Shown one piece after another: positions 37,512 through 46,048 of a stretch of 64,000 bases of DNA. The notes beneath the pieces are model-generated. The model had not been told where the DNA came from and ran no database searches. It saw nothing but the letters and a program-made list of their open reading frames with translations. Positions within the stretch are counted from its first letter, which is position 1; each line of letters opens with the position of its first letter. A program made the translations under genes and the position numbers. The DNA comes from Paenibacillus pinihumi DSM 23905 = JCM 16419 (lineage in GTDB: Bacteria; Bacillota; Bacilli; Paenibacillales; Paenibacillaceae): assembly GCF_000422505.1 (NCBI RefSeq), contig NZ_KE383866.1, positions 124,001 through 188,000 of the forward strand, in the 5' to 3' direction.

Positions 37512-38642
37512 TTAATTTTTTTTCAAAGTAACTTCAAAACAACAACCGCCTCCTTTATTGTCTGTCAAATGTATTTCACCGTCATGCATGTTGATGATCG
37601 TTTTTACAATGGAAAGTCCGAGGCCGGCACCCCCGAGGTTCCTTGAACGTGAATTGTCCACACGATAAAATGGCTCAAAAATATTCTTTTTGAACTTTTC
37701 GGGAATGCCTATGCCCGTATCTACAATCTGAATGGTCGTCTGTGTCGGGTCCGACCAGCTACGAATCAGAACGTGGCCATTTTGAAAATTATATTTAATA
37801 GCATTCTCCACCAAATTGTAAAAAGCATGATAAAGCAAATCGCGGTTTCCCAAAACCCGGCTTTCATCGCTTAGCAGTTGCAAGGACAATTTTTTTTCGG
37901 CAGCGATTGGTGATAGCTCCTCTACGATATCCTGAAGGGTATCTATTAGATCAAAGGCTTCTTTATCGAAGTTCTCCGGTATATTCGTCAGTTCCAACAG
38001 ATTATGGACAATCCCGCTTAGCCTACTTGTCTGTTTCTCGATTGTCGCAAGCAGTGCATTATATTCATCTATGGGATGTGTGCTTTTTTTGCGGAACACA
38101 TCCAATTTTGTCCGAAGTACGGTCAAAGGGGTGCGAAGCTCATGCGCCGCGTTTGCGGAAAAACGCTGCTGCATCAAAAATGCCTCATTCAGACGATCCG
38201 TCATCGTATTAAAAGATGCAGTCAACCCTGCAATTTCATCATTTGCAGGAGGAACCGGCATCGTCTCCGATAAATTGTGTACCGTTCTGTTGATTACCTG
38301 TTCATTAAGATCGTTCAGCGGCTTTAAGGCATGTCCGGTTGCAATATAGGCGAATATGCCTCCTCCGATAATCGTAAGAAGCATATATAAAATGCTTTCC
38401 TTATGGTAAATCTGCCATGCAGTTTCATGAGAAGGCATTCTACCGGTTAAAATCATTTCCGTCTGCTTCATGTAATCGCTGCTGTTTGTATTCAGAACAC
38501 TGCTTTCTATTGGACTGGGAAGTCTGTGTGTAAATTTGACCGCAGATATATTGAGGGTCAAGGTTAAGATGACACAACAAATCGTTAAAACCGCTACAAT
38601 GACCAGGGTCAGACGCAAACGAATCGAGATTTTCTTCAGCAC
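37512..38642 (-). CDS. Sensor histidine kinase
   Basis: 376 residues. Two helices (about 11-31 and 84-104) flank an extracytoplasmic loop of only about 50 residues. A HAMP segment, the phospho-acceptor motif AAHELRTPL (His167) and the ATPase boxes (NLVENAIKY, IVDTGIGIP, GGAGLGLSIV) follow. It overlaps the response-regulator gene by seven bases. The loop is longer than the few residues of BceS-type intramembrane sensors, so it may sense its signal directly rather than through the transporter. Confidence 0.92.
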   Translation of the reverse strand: MLKKISIRLRLTLVIVAVLTICCVILTLTLNISAVKFTHRLPSPIESSVLNTNSSDYMKQTEMILTGRMPSHETAWQIYHKESILYMLLTIIGGGIFAYIATGHALKPLNDLNEQVINRTVHNLSETMPVPPANDEIAGLTASFNTMTDRLNEAFLMQQRFSANAAHELRTPLTVLRTKLDVFRKKSTHPIDEYNALLATIEKQTSRLSGIVHNLLELTNIPENFDKEAFDLIDTLQDIVEELSPIAAEKKLSLQLLSDESRVLGNRDLLYHAFYNLVENAIKYNFQNGHVLIRSWSDPTQTTIQIVDTGIGIPEKFKKNIFEPFYRVDNSRSRNLGGAGLGLSIVKTIINMHDGEIHLTDNKGGGCCFEVTLKKN

Positions 38643-39325
38643 GATTCATCACACTTCCCGTTTACGATTCTGTAGCCCTCACCAATCTTTGTCGCAATAG
38701 GGTCATCATGAAGGATGGCTTTCAGTTTTTTCCTCAAAGAGGCGATATGAACTCGGACAGAGCCGCTAAAATGGTTCATATTTTGATCCCAGACATGCTC
38801 CATTAATTCTTCTTGACTGATCACCCGTTCCGGATTTAAAAGAAAATATTCTAAAATTGCAAATTCCTTTTTGGTTAAATGAATAGCCGTGTCGCCGATC
38901 CATGAAGTCCGTTTTGACAGATCAATGCTTATATGACCACAAGAAATAATATTATTCTGGTGAACAAATTTTTGTCTTAACAGATTTCGGATACGCGCTT
39001 CCAATTCAGCAAAATGAAAGGGCTTCGACAAATAGTCATTAGCCCCGATATCCAGTCCCTTTACTTTATCATCTACACTGCCCCGGGCACTGAGGATGAT
39101 CACCTTTATGTCAGGCTTGTCTTCTCTAATTCTCAATAAAACCTCATAACCATCCATTTTCGGAAGGTTTAAATCCAGGATGATAATATCATAATTTTCG
39201 CAAAATACGAATTCTACAGCATCCTCGCCATTATCACATGTATCCACTGCATATCCTTCCATCCGCAGTCCGTCTGCTATGGCTTCTTGCAATTCGATCT
39301 CATCTTCAACAACCAAGATTCTCAT
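38636..39325 (-). CDS. OmpR/PhoB family response regulator
   Basis: 229 residues. The receiver domain has the acidic pocket VVEDE, the phospho-acceptor Asp51 (IIILDLNLPKMDGYE) and the conserved Lys in DYLSKPFHFAEL. The C-terminal winged helix (LTKKEFAILEYFLLNPERVI, VRVHIASLRKKL) binds direct repeats. Its own promoter and that of the ABC pair carry TTAACA-type direct repeats with equal spacing, consistent with autoregulation and control of the transporter. Confidence 0.93.
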   Translation of the reverse strand: MRILVVEDEIELQEAIADGLRMEGYAVDTCDNGEDAVEFVFCENYDIIILDLNLPKMDGYEVLLRIREDKPDIKVIILSARGSVDDKVKGLDIGANDYLSKPFHFAELEARIRNLLRQKFVHQNNIISCGHISIDLSKRTSWIGDTAIHLTKKEFAILEYFLLNPERVISQEELMEHVWDQNMNHFSGSVRVHIASLRKKLKAILHDDPIATKIGEGYRIVNGKCDESC

Positions 39326-39344
39326 AGTCTCTCCCCCTTGATCC

Positions 39345-39378
39345 AGTATACCTGCTTCCGTGTTAGATCTTTGTTAAG
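39345..39378 (-). promoter_or_regulatory. Response-regulator-type promoter of the two-component operon
   Basis: On the minus strand TTAACA, five bases, CTAACA, then the -10 TATACT. The 11-base period is typical of PhoB/OmpR-family boxes, and the geometry equals that of the ABC-pair promoter at 37387-37420. Confidence 0.7.
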
Positions 39379-39484
39379 AACAAAATTTTGTTATCTAACT
39401 GTTTAATAACAGGAAACGATGGCTCAAGAAATTAGTATGACTTCATGGATGGGGTGTTATTCAAGTGATCGTTGAGGCCGATGT

Positions 39485-39517
39485 TTGTTAACTCTTTTTT
39501 ATATTATCGGTTAACAT
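39485..39517 (+). promoter_or_regulatory. BirA (biotin repressor) operator 1
   Basis: TTGTTAAC (39485-39492) and GTTAACAT (39510-39517) as inverted half-sites 17 bases apart. They match the known BirA operator TTGTTAAC...GTTAACAA and lie just upstream of the -35 element of the bioB promoter. Confidence 0.8.
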
Positions 39518-39521
39518 TTAC

Positions 39522-39551
39522 TTTACAAGACGCTTTTCTGTTTGTTAGAAT
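39522..39551 (+). promoter_or_regulatory. bioB promoter
   Basis: TTTACA (39522-39527), 18 bases, TAGAAT (39546-39551), placed between the two BirA operators. Confidence 0.6.
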
Positions 39552-39560
39552 GTCAGTATG

Positions 39561-39596
39561 ATTGTTAACTTATTTTGTGCAATATTGGTTAACAAT
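39561..39596 (+). promoter_or_regulatory. BirA operator 2
   Basis: ATTGTTAAC (39561-39569) and GTTAACAAT (39588-39596) are perfect inverted half-sites 18 bases apart, just downstream of the bioB -10 element, where bound BirA would block transcription when biotin is plentiful. Confidence 0.88.
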
Positions 39597-39714
39597 TAAA
39601 TAATAGAACTTGGAGAGTGAACGTCTGGGGCCATGGCATCGGACATTTTACATGAATGATCCTTTGTACTTTTACATAAAAAGAATCTGAACGAAATGGG
39701 AAGGGTGATTCACA

Positions 39715-40713
39715 TTGACAACGATAGAGGCAGTGAAGAATTGGATGGAATTGGCACAGAGTGCGCTTAGTGGGGAATGTCTGACGGCGGAGGAAGGGCT
39801 TGCCGTACTGGAAGCAGACGACGATGAAGTACTCCCCATTTTGCAAGCGGCCTTCCTGGTGCGCAAGCACTTCTACGGCAAGAGAGTCAAGCTCAACATG
39901 ATCTTCAATGCCAAAAGCGGCCTCTGTCCGGAGGATTGCGGCTACTGCTCGCAATCAATCGTCTCAACGGCGCCCATCAAAAAATACACACTTCTTGACA
40001 AGGAGACATTGCTTGCTGGTGCGCATGAAGCGATGAACCGCAAGGCGGGCACTTACTGTATTGTTGCGTCGGGCAAAGGCCCGACAGACAAGGAACTGGG
40101 ACAAGTCATTGAAGCGGTAAAAGAAATCCGTGCAACATTGCCGCTTAAAATATGTGCGTGCCTTGGCATATTGAAAGACGGACAAGCCGAGATGCTGGCG
40201 GAAGCAGGCGTTCACCGGTATAACCATAACCTCAACACAAGCAAAGCCAATTATCCGTCAATTACGCGGACACATACATACGATCAGCGGGTGGATACGG
40301 TCAACAAGGTGAAGATGCACGGATTGTCGCCCTGCTCAGGCGTCATAATCGGCATGGGAGAAACAAACGAAGAAATTATTAAGATGGCTTACGCCCTTCG
40401 TGAACTGGATGCCGACTCGATTCCAATCAACTTCCTGAATGCCATTCCCGGGACTCCACTCGAAAATTCGGGCCGTACCCCGGCTATGAAAGCACTCAAA
40501 GTGTTGGCGTTGTTCCGCTTCATCTGCCCGTCCAAGGAAATTCGCGTCGCAGGCGGCCGGGAAGTGAATCTTCGCTCGCTGCAGCCGCTTTCCCTCTACG
40601 CAGCCAATTCGCTTTTCGTCGGTGATTATTTGACAACAGAAGGCCAGGAAGTGACAAGCGACCACCGAATTATCGAGGATTTGGGCTTCGAAATCGAATT
40701 GTGTGCCCTTTGA
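39715..40713 (+). CDS. bioB: Biotin synthase
   Basis: 332 residues from a TTG that follows GAAGGGTG. It inserts sulfur into dethiobiotin, the last step of biotin synthesis. The radical-SAM motif CPEDCGYC (Cys71, Cys75, Cys78) binds the 4Fe-4S cluster; YNHNLNTSKANYPSI and the auxiliary-cluster region with Arg in EIRVAGGREVNLR are also present. It stands alone, followed by a terminator, so the other biotin genes must be elsewhere. Two BirA operators flank its promoter, giving tight biotin repression. Confidence 0.96.
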   Translation: MTTIEAVKNWMELAQSALSGECLTAEEGLAVLEADDDEVLPILQAAFLVRKHFYGKRVKLNMIFNAKSGLCPEDCGYCSQSIVSTAPIKKYTLLDKETLLAGAHEAMNRKAGTYCIVASGKGPTDKELGQVIEAVKEIRATLPLKICACLGILKDGQAEMLAEAGVHRYNHNLNTSKANYPSITRTHTYDQRVDTVNKVKMHGLSPCSGVIIGMGETNEEIIKMAYALRELDADSIPINFLNAIPGTPLENSGRTPAMKALKVLALFRFICPSKEIRVAGGREVNLRSLQPLSLYAANSLFVGDYLTTEGQEVTSDHRIIEDLGFEIELCAL

Positions 40714-40745
40714 GGCAGAGAGTATTGGAAGGAAACATGAGTATA

Positions 40746-40796
40746 CAAAAGAAGTCTGCGTAATATTCCATTAAATGAAATATTACGCGGACTTCT
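40746..40796. terminator. Bidirectional terminator between bioB and the OsmC gene
   Basis: AGAAGTC-GCGTAATATT (40750-40767) pairs with AATATTACGC-GACTTCT (40779-40796) over 18 positions with one wobble. It lies between convergent genes; a T stretch is present on the minus side. Confidence 0.8.
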
Positions 40797-40848
40797 AATA
40801 ATAATGGTAAATATAAATTCACTGCTTAAGGACTCTTGCCTGGACAGA

Positions 40849-41292
40849 TTAATTCTCAATGATGATATTGCTTAATTGAAGACGTGCACCATTCTCAAGG
40901 GTATCTCCCACAGGGCACTTGCTTTCCAGAAACCGGACGAACTCCTCTACCCTCTCCCGGGGTGCATCGGTCTTGATGCGGAAGGTGTAACGGATATCAG
41001 AGTAGCCGGCGCGGACAGGAGCCCGGTCAAAAAATCCGTCCAGATCAATATCACCCTCTACATCCACCTGAAAATCATCCAGCTTGATATCAAACTTGGG
41101 TGCATATACTCTGGCGACAATGGACTGGCATGCTCCCAGTGAAGCTAACAGCGCTTCTACCGGGTTCATGCCGGTATCTGTGCCCCCCAGGCTCTTCGGT
41201 TCATCAATTGTCAGTTCAAAATGTCTGGAAGTCGCCTTAACCTTAACTCCCTCTTGTAAATGTGCCGATGCTTTAAAGGTGTTCACTGCCAT
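40849..41292 (-). CDS. OsmC family protein
   Basis: 147 residues. Members reduce organic hydroperoxides with two cysteines; here they are in SLGACQSIVARVYA and ESKCPVGDTL. The spacing and surrounding sequence are closer to the YhfA/OsmC-like branch than to Ohr. It is monocistronic with ATG after GAGGAG. Regulation cannot be read, and the physiological substrate may be an organic peroxide or a lipid-derived oxidant. Confidence 0.9.
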   Translation of the reverse strand: MAVNTFKASAHLQEGVKVKATSRHFELTIDEPKSLGGTDTGMNPVEALLASLGACQSIVARVYAPKFDIKLDDFQVDVEGDIDLDGFFDRAPVRAGYSDIRYTFRIKTDAPRERVEEFVRFLESKCPVGDTLENGARLQLSNIIIEN

Positions 41293-41414
41293 ATCTGCAT
41301 CTCCTCTAGGTATCTAATTGTATTGTCTTAAACACAGTTATTCGCTGTGTTTACTTATAATTTTAAAATTATTCTATTGTACTGTCAATCCTGAATAGAA
41401 TCATATATTTTCAG

Positions 41415-41470
41415 AAAAAAACAAAAAAGGTCTAAAAGCTTCATAAACTTGTCAAGCCTTTAGACCTTTT
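41415..41470 (-). terminator. Terminator of the second LacI-type gene
   Basis: AAAAGGTCTAAA-GCTT pairs with AAGC-TTTAGACCTTTT (41454-41470); on the minus strand a long T-rich tract follows. Confidence 0.85.
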
Positions 41471-41560
41471 CTTAAACTTCTACTTGTATTAAAAGCAACA
41501 TACCTCTTGCCAGGTTTGGACCAAACTAGCAGTCAATCGGTTGCTCACGAACTACACAAC

Positions 41561-42571
41561 CTAATTGTCAGCACGGGATAATGAAGAGCCGCGAACAATT
41601 AGCTCCGGAAGCAGCACGACCCGCTGACGGGCTTTCTTCTCATTGTTGATCTCCTGGGTAATCAGGTCCACAACCTGATGGCCCATCTCCTGGATCGGCT
41701 GTGCAACCGTCGTCATTGGCGGATCAGACATCGTAGCCAGAATCGTATTATCGAAGCCGACCACAGAAAGCTGCTCCGGCACATCAATCCCCAGCTCCCG
41801 CGCAGCCTGGATCGCCCCGATCGCCAATATATCATTACACGCAAAAATTGCCGTCGGACGGTTGTCCATTGCCAGAAGCTTGAGCGCCGTCTGCTTGCCG
41901 CCCTGCACGGAGAAATCGCTGACAACGACCAGATTTTCGTCATAGCTAAGTCCCGCTTCCCCCAGCGCCTGAATATAGCCGCGGAGACGCTCTTTGGAGC
42001 TGCTTACATCGAGATTTTCTGCGATAAGCGCTATCCGCTCATGGCCGGCGGCAATCAGATATGACGCCGCGCTATATCCCCCGGCATAGTCGTCCACGAC
42101 GACGGAGCTCGCCGGCAGCGAGGACATCTCCCGTGCAATGAGAGCAACTGGTATACGCTGCTCAATCAGCTCCTTGAGCGGCTCTTCATTGCGCACGCCT
42201 GTCGCTACGATAATGCCATCGACACTCTTTTGCCTCAGCAGGCTAATATACTTGCTTTCCTTATCCGAGTCATTGTCCGTATTGCAAATCACCACGTTGA
42301 ATCCCAGTTCATGTGCCCGGTCCTCTACACTGCGGGACAGCTCGGCAAAGAACGGGTTCACCAGGTCAGGAATCAGCAGTCCGATCGTATACGTCTTCTT
42401 CCCCGTTAATGCCGAGGCCAGCATATTCGGCTGGTAATTCAGCTCCTCGCTGATTTGCAGCACCCGCTGTCTCGTCTCCTCGCTGATTCTCCCTTTATCA
42501 TTAAACACTTTCGATACGGTCGCAATGGATACCCCGGCAAGCCGTGCTATATCATAGATGGTTGTTTTCAT
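41561..42571 (-). CDS. LacI family transcriptional regulator (second)
   Basis: 336 residues from the ATG at 42571, eight bases after GAGG; upstream codons to 42655 are open but lack a ribosome site. The HTH reads IYDIARLAGVSIATVSKVFN, and the sensor domain has IGLLIPDLVNPFFAELSRSV and VVGFDNTILATMSDPPMTTV. It resembles RbsR/DegA more than CcpA because the CcpA-specific Hpr-Ser-P contact region is not evident. It is not next to a sugar operon in the window, so its targets are unknown; a possible operator lies at its own promoter. Confidence 0.9.
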   Translation of the reverse strand: MKTTIYDIARLAGVSIATVSKVFNDKGRISEETRQRVLQISEELNYQPNMLASALTGKKTYTIGLLIPDLVNPFFAELSRSVEDRAHELGFNVVICNTDNDSDKESKYISLLRQKSVDGIIVATGVRNEEPLKELIEQRIPVALIAREMSSLPASSVVVDDYAGGYSAASYLIAAGHERIALIAENLDVSSSKERLRGYIQALGEAGLSYDENLVVVSDFSVQGGKQTALKLLAMDNRPTAIFACNDILAIGAIQAARELGIDVPEQLSVVGFDNTILATMSDPPMTTVAQPIQEMGHQVVDLITQEINNEKKARQRVVLLPELIVRGSSLSRADN

Positions 42572-42688
42572 CAATTTATCCTCATTTTCATTGTCATAAT
42601 CTGTTATATCTGGATTCGCCAAAGTCAGGTCAAATTCCTGCAAACCTCCTGACAAACCAGTTCATCCCTCTTCAGTTCCCCACTTCCG

Positions 42689-42717
42689 GGGTAAGCGGTT
42701 AATCCACTGCTATTATA
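42689..42717 (-). promoter_or_regulatory. -10 box and possible operator of the second LacI-type gene
   Basis: On the minus strand TATAAT (42717-42712) is followed closely by ATTAACCGCTTAC, an imperfect palindrome with central CG as favoured by LacI-family proteins. This suggests autoregulation. Confidence 0.4.
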
Positions 42718-42856
42718 ACATAATCTTGTCCGCACGCATCATAAAACGAACAAACTTTCACCCTCTGGCAAAAGGCATGGAATTAGCTTGACGAAGTTAC
42801 CATATCAGCTTACCATTGTACTGGGAACCAAACTTACATGACAAGGTGGTTAATCA

Positions 42857-43537
42857 ATGCATCTTACCGAATCGATTCCAAGTGCTTGGCAAGAAACCGT
42901 TCTCCGTTTAGCTCCGCAGCTGTATTTGGACCGTATTGAGCCTTTTCTTCCAATCCGTGCCGGGGTGTCTGTCTACGAAGAAACCCGCCGTTCTGATTCC
43001 TTTGACCGCACCATTCAAGTAGACAGCACAAAAGTGAAAGCGGTTATCGAATATGCTATATATTATGATTATGATATTCAACATTTGTATGATCTGGAGC
43101 ATGTGTGGGTTTATGTCGGTCATGAAGACGAAATCGTATCTGTTGAAGCCAGCTTCCATGGCAGATATTTTCTCGGCGTCCTGCCAGACCGCAGCAATCT
43201 GATCGAAGGACGCGGTCCACGACTGTACTCCCAGCCTGGAAAGCATGCCATGTCGCCTCAAGCCGACCTGTTCCTGCTCATTCCTAATGTTACATCCTGC
43301 TGCACTACAGAAGCCGGAGACGGCGGCTTGCTGGAGCCTGACTTGTTCGCCGGAGAATTCAAACATGGCGACAACATCGATCAGATTGCCGAAGAGCATC
43401 TTCGTACCTTTAGTTTTGAGCCTACCTTTGATTATGTACCATTCGAATGGCCTGCTGACGCTTTCGTTTCCTGGGAGGCACTGCGCAAAGAGATTCCGGT
43501 TCGCATGAGAAAGCTGGTTGCGGAGATTCAGGCATAA
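42857..43537 (+). CDS. Unrecognised cytoplasmic protein
   Basis: 226 residues, ATG seven bases after AGGTGG. No signal peptide or membrane helix. I do not recognise the family. The central part has alternating strands with conserved-looking HVWVYVGHEDEIVSVEASFHG and later KHAMSPQADLFLL, a pattern faintly like the His/Asp/Glu core of NPP1 and Vps62-related proteins, and a Cys pair (TSCCTTEAGDGG). It precedes the GNAT gene by 86 bases on the same strand and may be cotranscribed with it. Confidence 0.7.
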   Translation: MHLTESIPSAWQETVLRLAPQLYLDRIEPFLPIRAGVSVYEETRRSDSFDRTIQVDSTKVKAVIEYAIYYDYDIQHLYDLEHVWVYVGHEDEIVSVEASFHGRYFLGVLPDRSNLIEGRGPRLYSQPGKHAMSPQADLFLLIPNVTSCCTTEAGDGGLLEPDLFAGEFKHGDNIDQIAEEHLRTFSFEPTFDYVPFEWPADAFVSWEALRKEIPVRMRKLVAEIQA

Positions 43538-43623
43538 ATATAACGATGTCCCTACGCTAAAGAATTTGCATACAGCTTTTGACTGTGTTGCACAAATCAT
43601 GATTTATAAGGGAGGCTGCTTGC

Positions 43624-44073
43624 TTGACCATCATCTCTCTGCTGCCTATTACGAATGAAAATCAAGATGAATGTATCCGGCTAAAACCGAAAAAGGAACA
43701 GGAGACTCTGGTTGCCTCCAATGCTGATTCTTTGATTCATGCAACTAATGAACCGACCTCCCGGCCTTTTGGCATTTATCTGGATGATGTGATGATAGGC
43801 TTTCTGTTGTTTGATAATGAAATGTATAAAGACGGATATTATTGGATTCTCCGCTTTATGGTTGACGAGCGTTATCAGGGAAAAGGTTACGGCTCTGCAG
43901 CCATCCGGGAAGTAATCCGAAAGCTGGAATCCAAACCGGATTGCAGGCAAATCAGAGTGAACCATATCCCCCATAATACGAATGCCAACCGTTTGTATAA
44001 AAGCCTTGGCTTCGAGGAAACCGGGGAAATCGAAGACGGGGAAATTGTGCTCAGCTATTTGGTTAGAAGTTGA
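43624..44073 (+). CDS. GNAT family N-acetyltransferase
   Basis: 149 residues from a TTG eight bases after GGGAGG. The acetyl-CoA loop is in VDERYQGKGYGSAAIREVI, and the family C-terminal motif is NANRLYKSLGFEETGEI. The layout resembles BltD-type polyamine acetyltransferases, but the substrate cannot be told with confidence. The gene's 3' side is followed 18 bases later by the 3' end of the group II intron, which points the other way. Confidence 0.88.
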   Translation: MTIISLLPITNENQDECIRLKPKKEQETLVASNADSLIHATNEPTSRPFGIYLDDVMIGFLLFDNEMYKDGYYWILRFMVDERYQGKGYGSAAIREVIRKLESKPDCRQIRVNHIPHNTNANRLYKSLGFEETGEIEDGEIVLSYLVRS

Positions 44074-44127
44074 TTTTCCTTCACATATTGATCGAGTAGG
44101 AGGAGGCGGCTAGCCTCCGTCCTCTCA

Positions 44128-44162
44128 CACCACCGTACATGCGGGTCCGCATACGGCGGTTC
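44128..44162 (-). ncRNA. Group II intron domain V
   Basis: A 35-base hairpin on the minus strand with arms CCGCCGTATGCGG and CCGCATGTACGGTGG, the catalytic domain of the ribozyme; domain VI with its bulged A follows. Confidence 0.8.
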
Positions 44163-44169
44163 CAAAAGG

Positions 44170-45561
44170 TTAACAAAGATCCAAATAACGAGAAAGCAAA
44201 CTTTTCAGCCCTTTCGCTTTCCAATAGGAGGTCGGGAGGGCGTTGTTTGTGTTTCGAGACATTTCCCACGCTCCGCGTCTGGAGTTAGCCATTACAAAAC
44301 ATGCCCATTCCGGGACGCCGAGTGCTCGAAGCTCGCGAATTCGGGTGCGTACCCGTTTCCATTGCTTCCATAAGCACATACGCAACCTGCGACGAATCCA
44401 CTGGTCGAATTTCTCGCAGTGCCCTTTCGCCGAGGCGAGTCGGAAATAGCCGATCCAGCCGATGAGGTAGCGGTTCAACTGCGTAATTCGGTTCTCCATA
44501 GACATCGATCGCGTTCGGTTCGTCAACTCTCGCACCTTCTCTTTGAATCGTGAGATCGTTTGAGGCGCTAATCGAATCGTCGCTTTCTTATCCCTTAGGA
44601 AACTGAATCCCAAGAACTTGCGGTTCCAAGGCCGGTCTACGGCACTCTTGTCTCGATTCACTTTCAGTTTCAGCTTTCCTTCTACGAAACGTGTTACCGA
44701 ATTCATCACGCGTTCTCCTGCGCGTTTACTCTTAACGAGAATATTACAATCGTCCGCATAGCGGACGAATCGCACTCCTCGTTCGGTTAGTTCTTTGTCC
44801 AGGTCATCTAACAGAATGTTCGCTAAGAGTGGGCTCAGTGGTCCGCCTTGTGGTGTACCTTCTCCCGTTTTCTCAAACACGCCATTCGCCATGACCCCTG
44901 CATTTAGATAGGCACGGATGAGCTTCAGGACACCTTTGTCTGTCACTTTCCTTGCTACCCTTGCCATGAGCATGTCATGGTTTACTCGGTCAAAGAACTT
45001 CGCTAAGTCCATGTCTACGACCCATCGAAAGCCTTCTTGAATGTAGCTTTGGGCTTGCGTAACCGCATCATGCGCTCGCTTCCCAGGACGAAAGCCATAG
45101 CTGTACGTAGAGAAGCCCGCGTCAAAGATCGGGTTCATCACTTGTAGAAGGGCTTGTTGGAGGAATCGGTCCATCACGGTTGGGATGCCGAGCAGCCTCA
45201 CGCCGCCTCCGGGTTTGGGGATTTCCACCCGTTTGACGGGCATGGGTCTGTAGGTTCCCGCGAGGAGTTCGGTCTTCACCGTCTCCCAATGTGTTTTCAG
45301 GTAAGCTTGTAGATTCGCTACCGTTACACTGTCCACGCCGGGCGCTCCTCCGTTCTGTACCACTCGCTTGTAAGCAAGCCTGAGGTTATCTCCTCTGAGC
45401 ATGTTCTTCAACAAGTCGTTATTCGCTTCGCGAGAGGAAGGGGCGACTTGTGCCGACGAAGAACTCGGCGCTCCGGCATACCCTGACGGCTTCACCGCTT
45501 CTCTTTGCCGCGAGCTCTCTTGCGAGATTTTCTGCTGTCTTTGCTCTTCATACGAACGCAT
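44170..45561 (-). CDS. ltrA: Group II intron reverse transcriptase/maturase
   Basis: 463 residues from the ATG at 45561, which follows GGAGAGAGG; the frame is open further up to 45744 but without a ribosome site. RT motifs are complete: GVRLLGIPTVMDRFLQQAL, the palm FVRYADDCNIL (YADD about residues 258-261) and GTPQGGPLSPLLANI. The maturase domain X (MENRITQLNRYLIGWIGYF) is present, and no HNH endonuclease follows, as usual for class C introns. It splices its own intron and copies it into DNA. No frameshift or stop was seen, so the element may be active. Confidence 0.93.
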   Translation of the reverse strand: MRSYEEQRQQKISQESSRQREAVKPSGYAGAPSSSSAQVAPSSREANNDLLKNMLRGDNLRLAYKRVVQNGGAPGVDSVTVANLQAYLKTHWETVKTELLAGTYRPMPVKRVEIPKPGGGVRLLGIPTVMDRFLQQALLQVMNPIFDAGFSTYSYGFRPGKRAHDAVTQAQSYIQEGFRWVVDMDLAKFFDRVNHDMLMARVARKVTDKGVLKLIRAYLNAGVMANGVFEKTGEGTPQGGPLSPLLANILLDDLDKELTERGVRFVRYADDCNILVKSKRAGERVMNSVTRFVEGKLKLKVNRDKSAVDRPWNRKFLGFSFLRDKKATIRLAPQTISRFKEKVRELTNRTRSMSMENRITQLNRYLIGWIGYFRLASAKGHCEKFDQWIRRRLRMCLWKQWKRVRTRIRELRALGVPEWACFVMANSRRGAWEMSRNTNNALPTSYWKAKGLKSLLSRYLDLC

Positions 45562-45976
45562 CGGTTTCCTCTCTCCTTTCGGTTCAGCCCTTCCGGTTTC
45601 CGGCGTCCCGTACTTCCGTACTATGGCCTCTGCTGACTCCTGCGGGTTCAGCGCAACCTCTCGGTTGCGGTTACGAAGTGACTTCGCATTTTTTTTCCCG
45701 CAGGCCTCCCCAGATAAGAACGCCATCTTTCTGCCCGCAACCACTGGAGTTTACAGAGATAGCCTTTGGCGACTTCGGATTTCGTCATGTATAGGTGACT
45801 CATCCGGCTAACCCTGCCTCAAATCCAGTTCGTATACCTTGGCTCGTGCATTTGCCTCCAGCTTCCTTCAGATTCGACCTCGCGGCCGACACCCTTGCTC
45901 TTGGCTAACGGTAGGCGTTCGCCAGCCCCCGTTCGGGACTTTCACCCTAGAGATGACGCCCATGCTGGGCGTACTA

Positions 45977-46016
45977 TAAAAAACAGCACAAACCGTAATT
46001 ACGGTTTGTGCTGTTT
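45977..46016 (-). terminator. Terminator of the peptide-transporter operon and intron target site
   Basis: A perfect 36-base palindrome (45981-46016; arm AAACAGCACAAACCGTAA) followed on the minus strand by TTTTTTATA. It ends the operon 33 bases past the oppF-like stop and lies directly before the intron 5' end. Confidence 0.92.
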
Positions 46017-46048
46017 CATTTTTGTCGTAGCTTTAATATGTCTTTAAT

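Larger units (their letters stand above)
44091..45974 (-). mobile_element. Group II intron (bacterial class C-like), complete
   Basis: About 1.88 kb. On the minus strand it begins GTACGCCCAGCATGGGCG, a variant of the GTGYG start, and includes AGGGTGAAAGTCCC near the 5' end, as in class C introns. Domain V is at 44128-44162 (GAACCGCCGTATGCGG with the complementary arm CCGCATGTACGGTGG), and domain VI ends CTACTCGAT at 44091. It encodes an intact maturase. Its 5' end lies only a few bases past the terminator of the peptide-transporter operon, the typical target of class C introns. Exact ends are estimated to within a few bases. Confidence 0.85.

Noticed and set aside
45561-45744. Longer N-terminus for the intron maturase
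   Set aside because: The extra 61 codons lie in intron domain IV structure and lack a ribosome site; the ATG at 45561 has a strong one.
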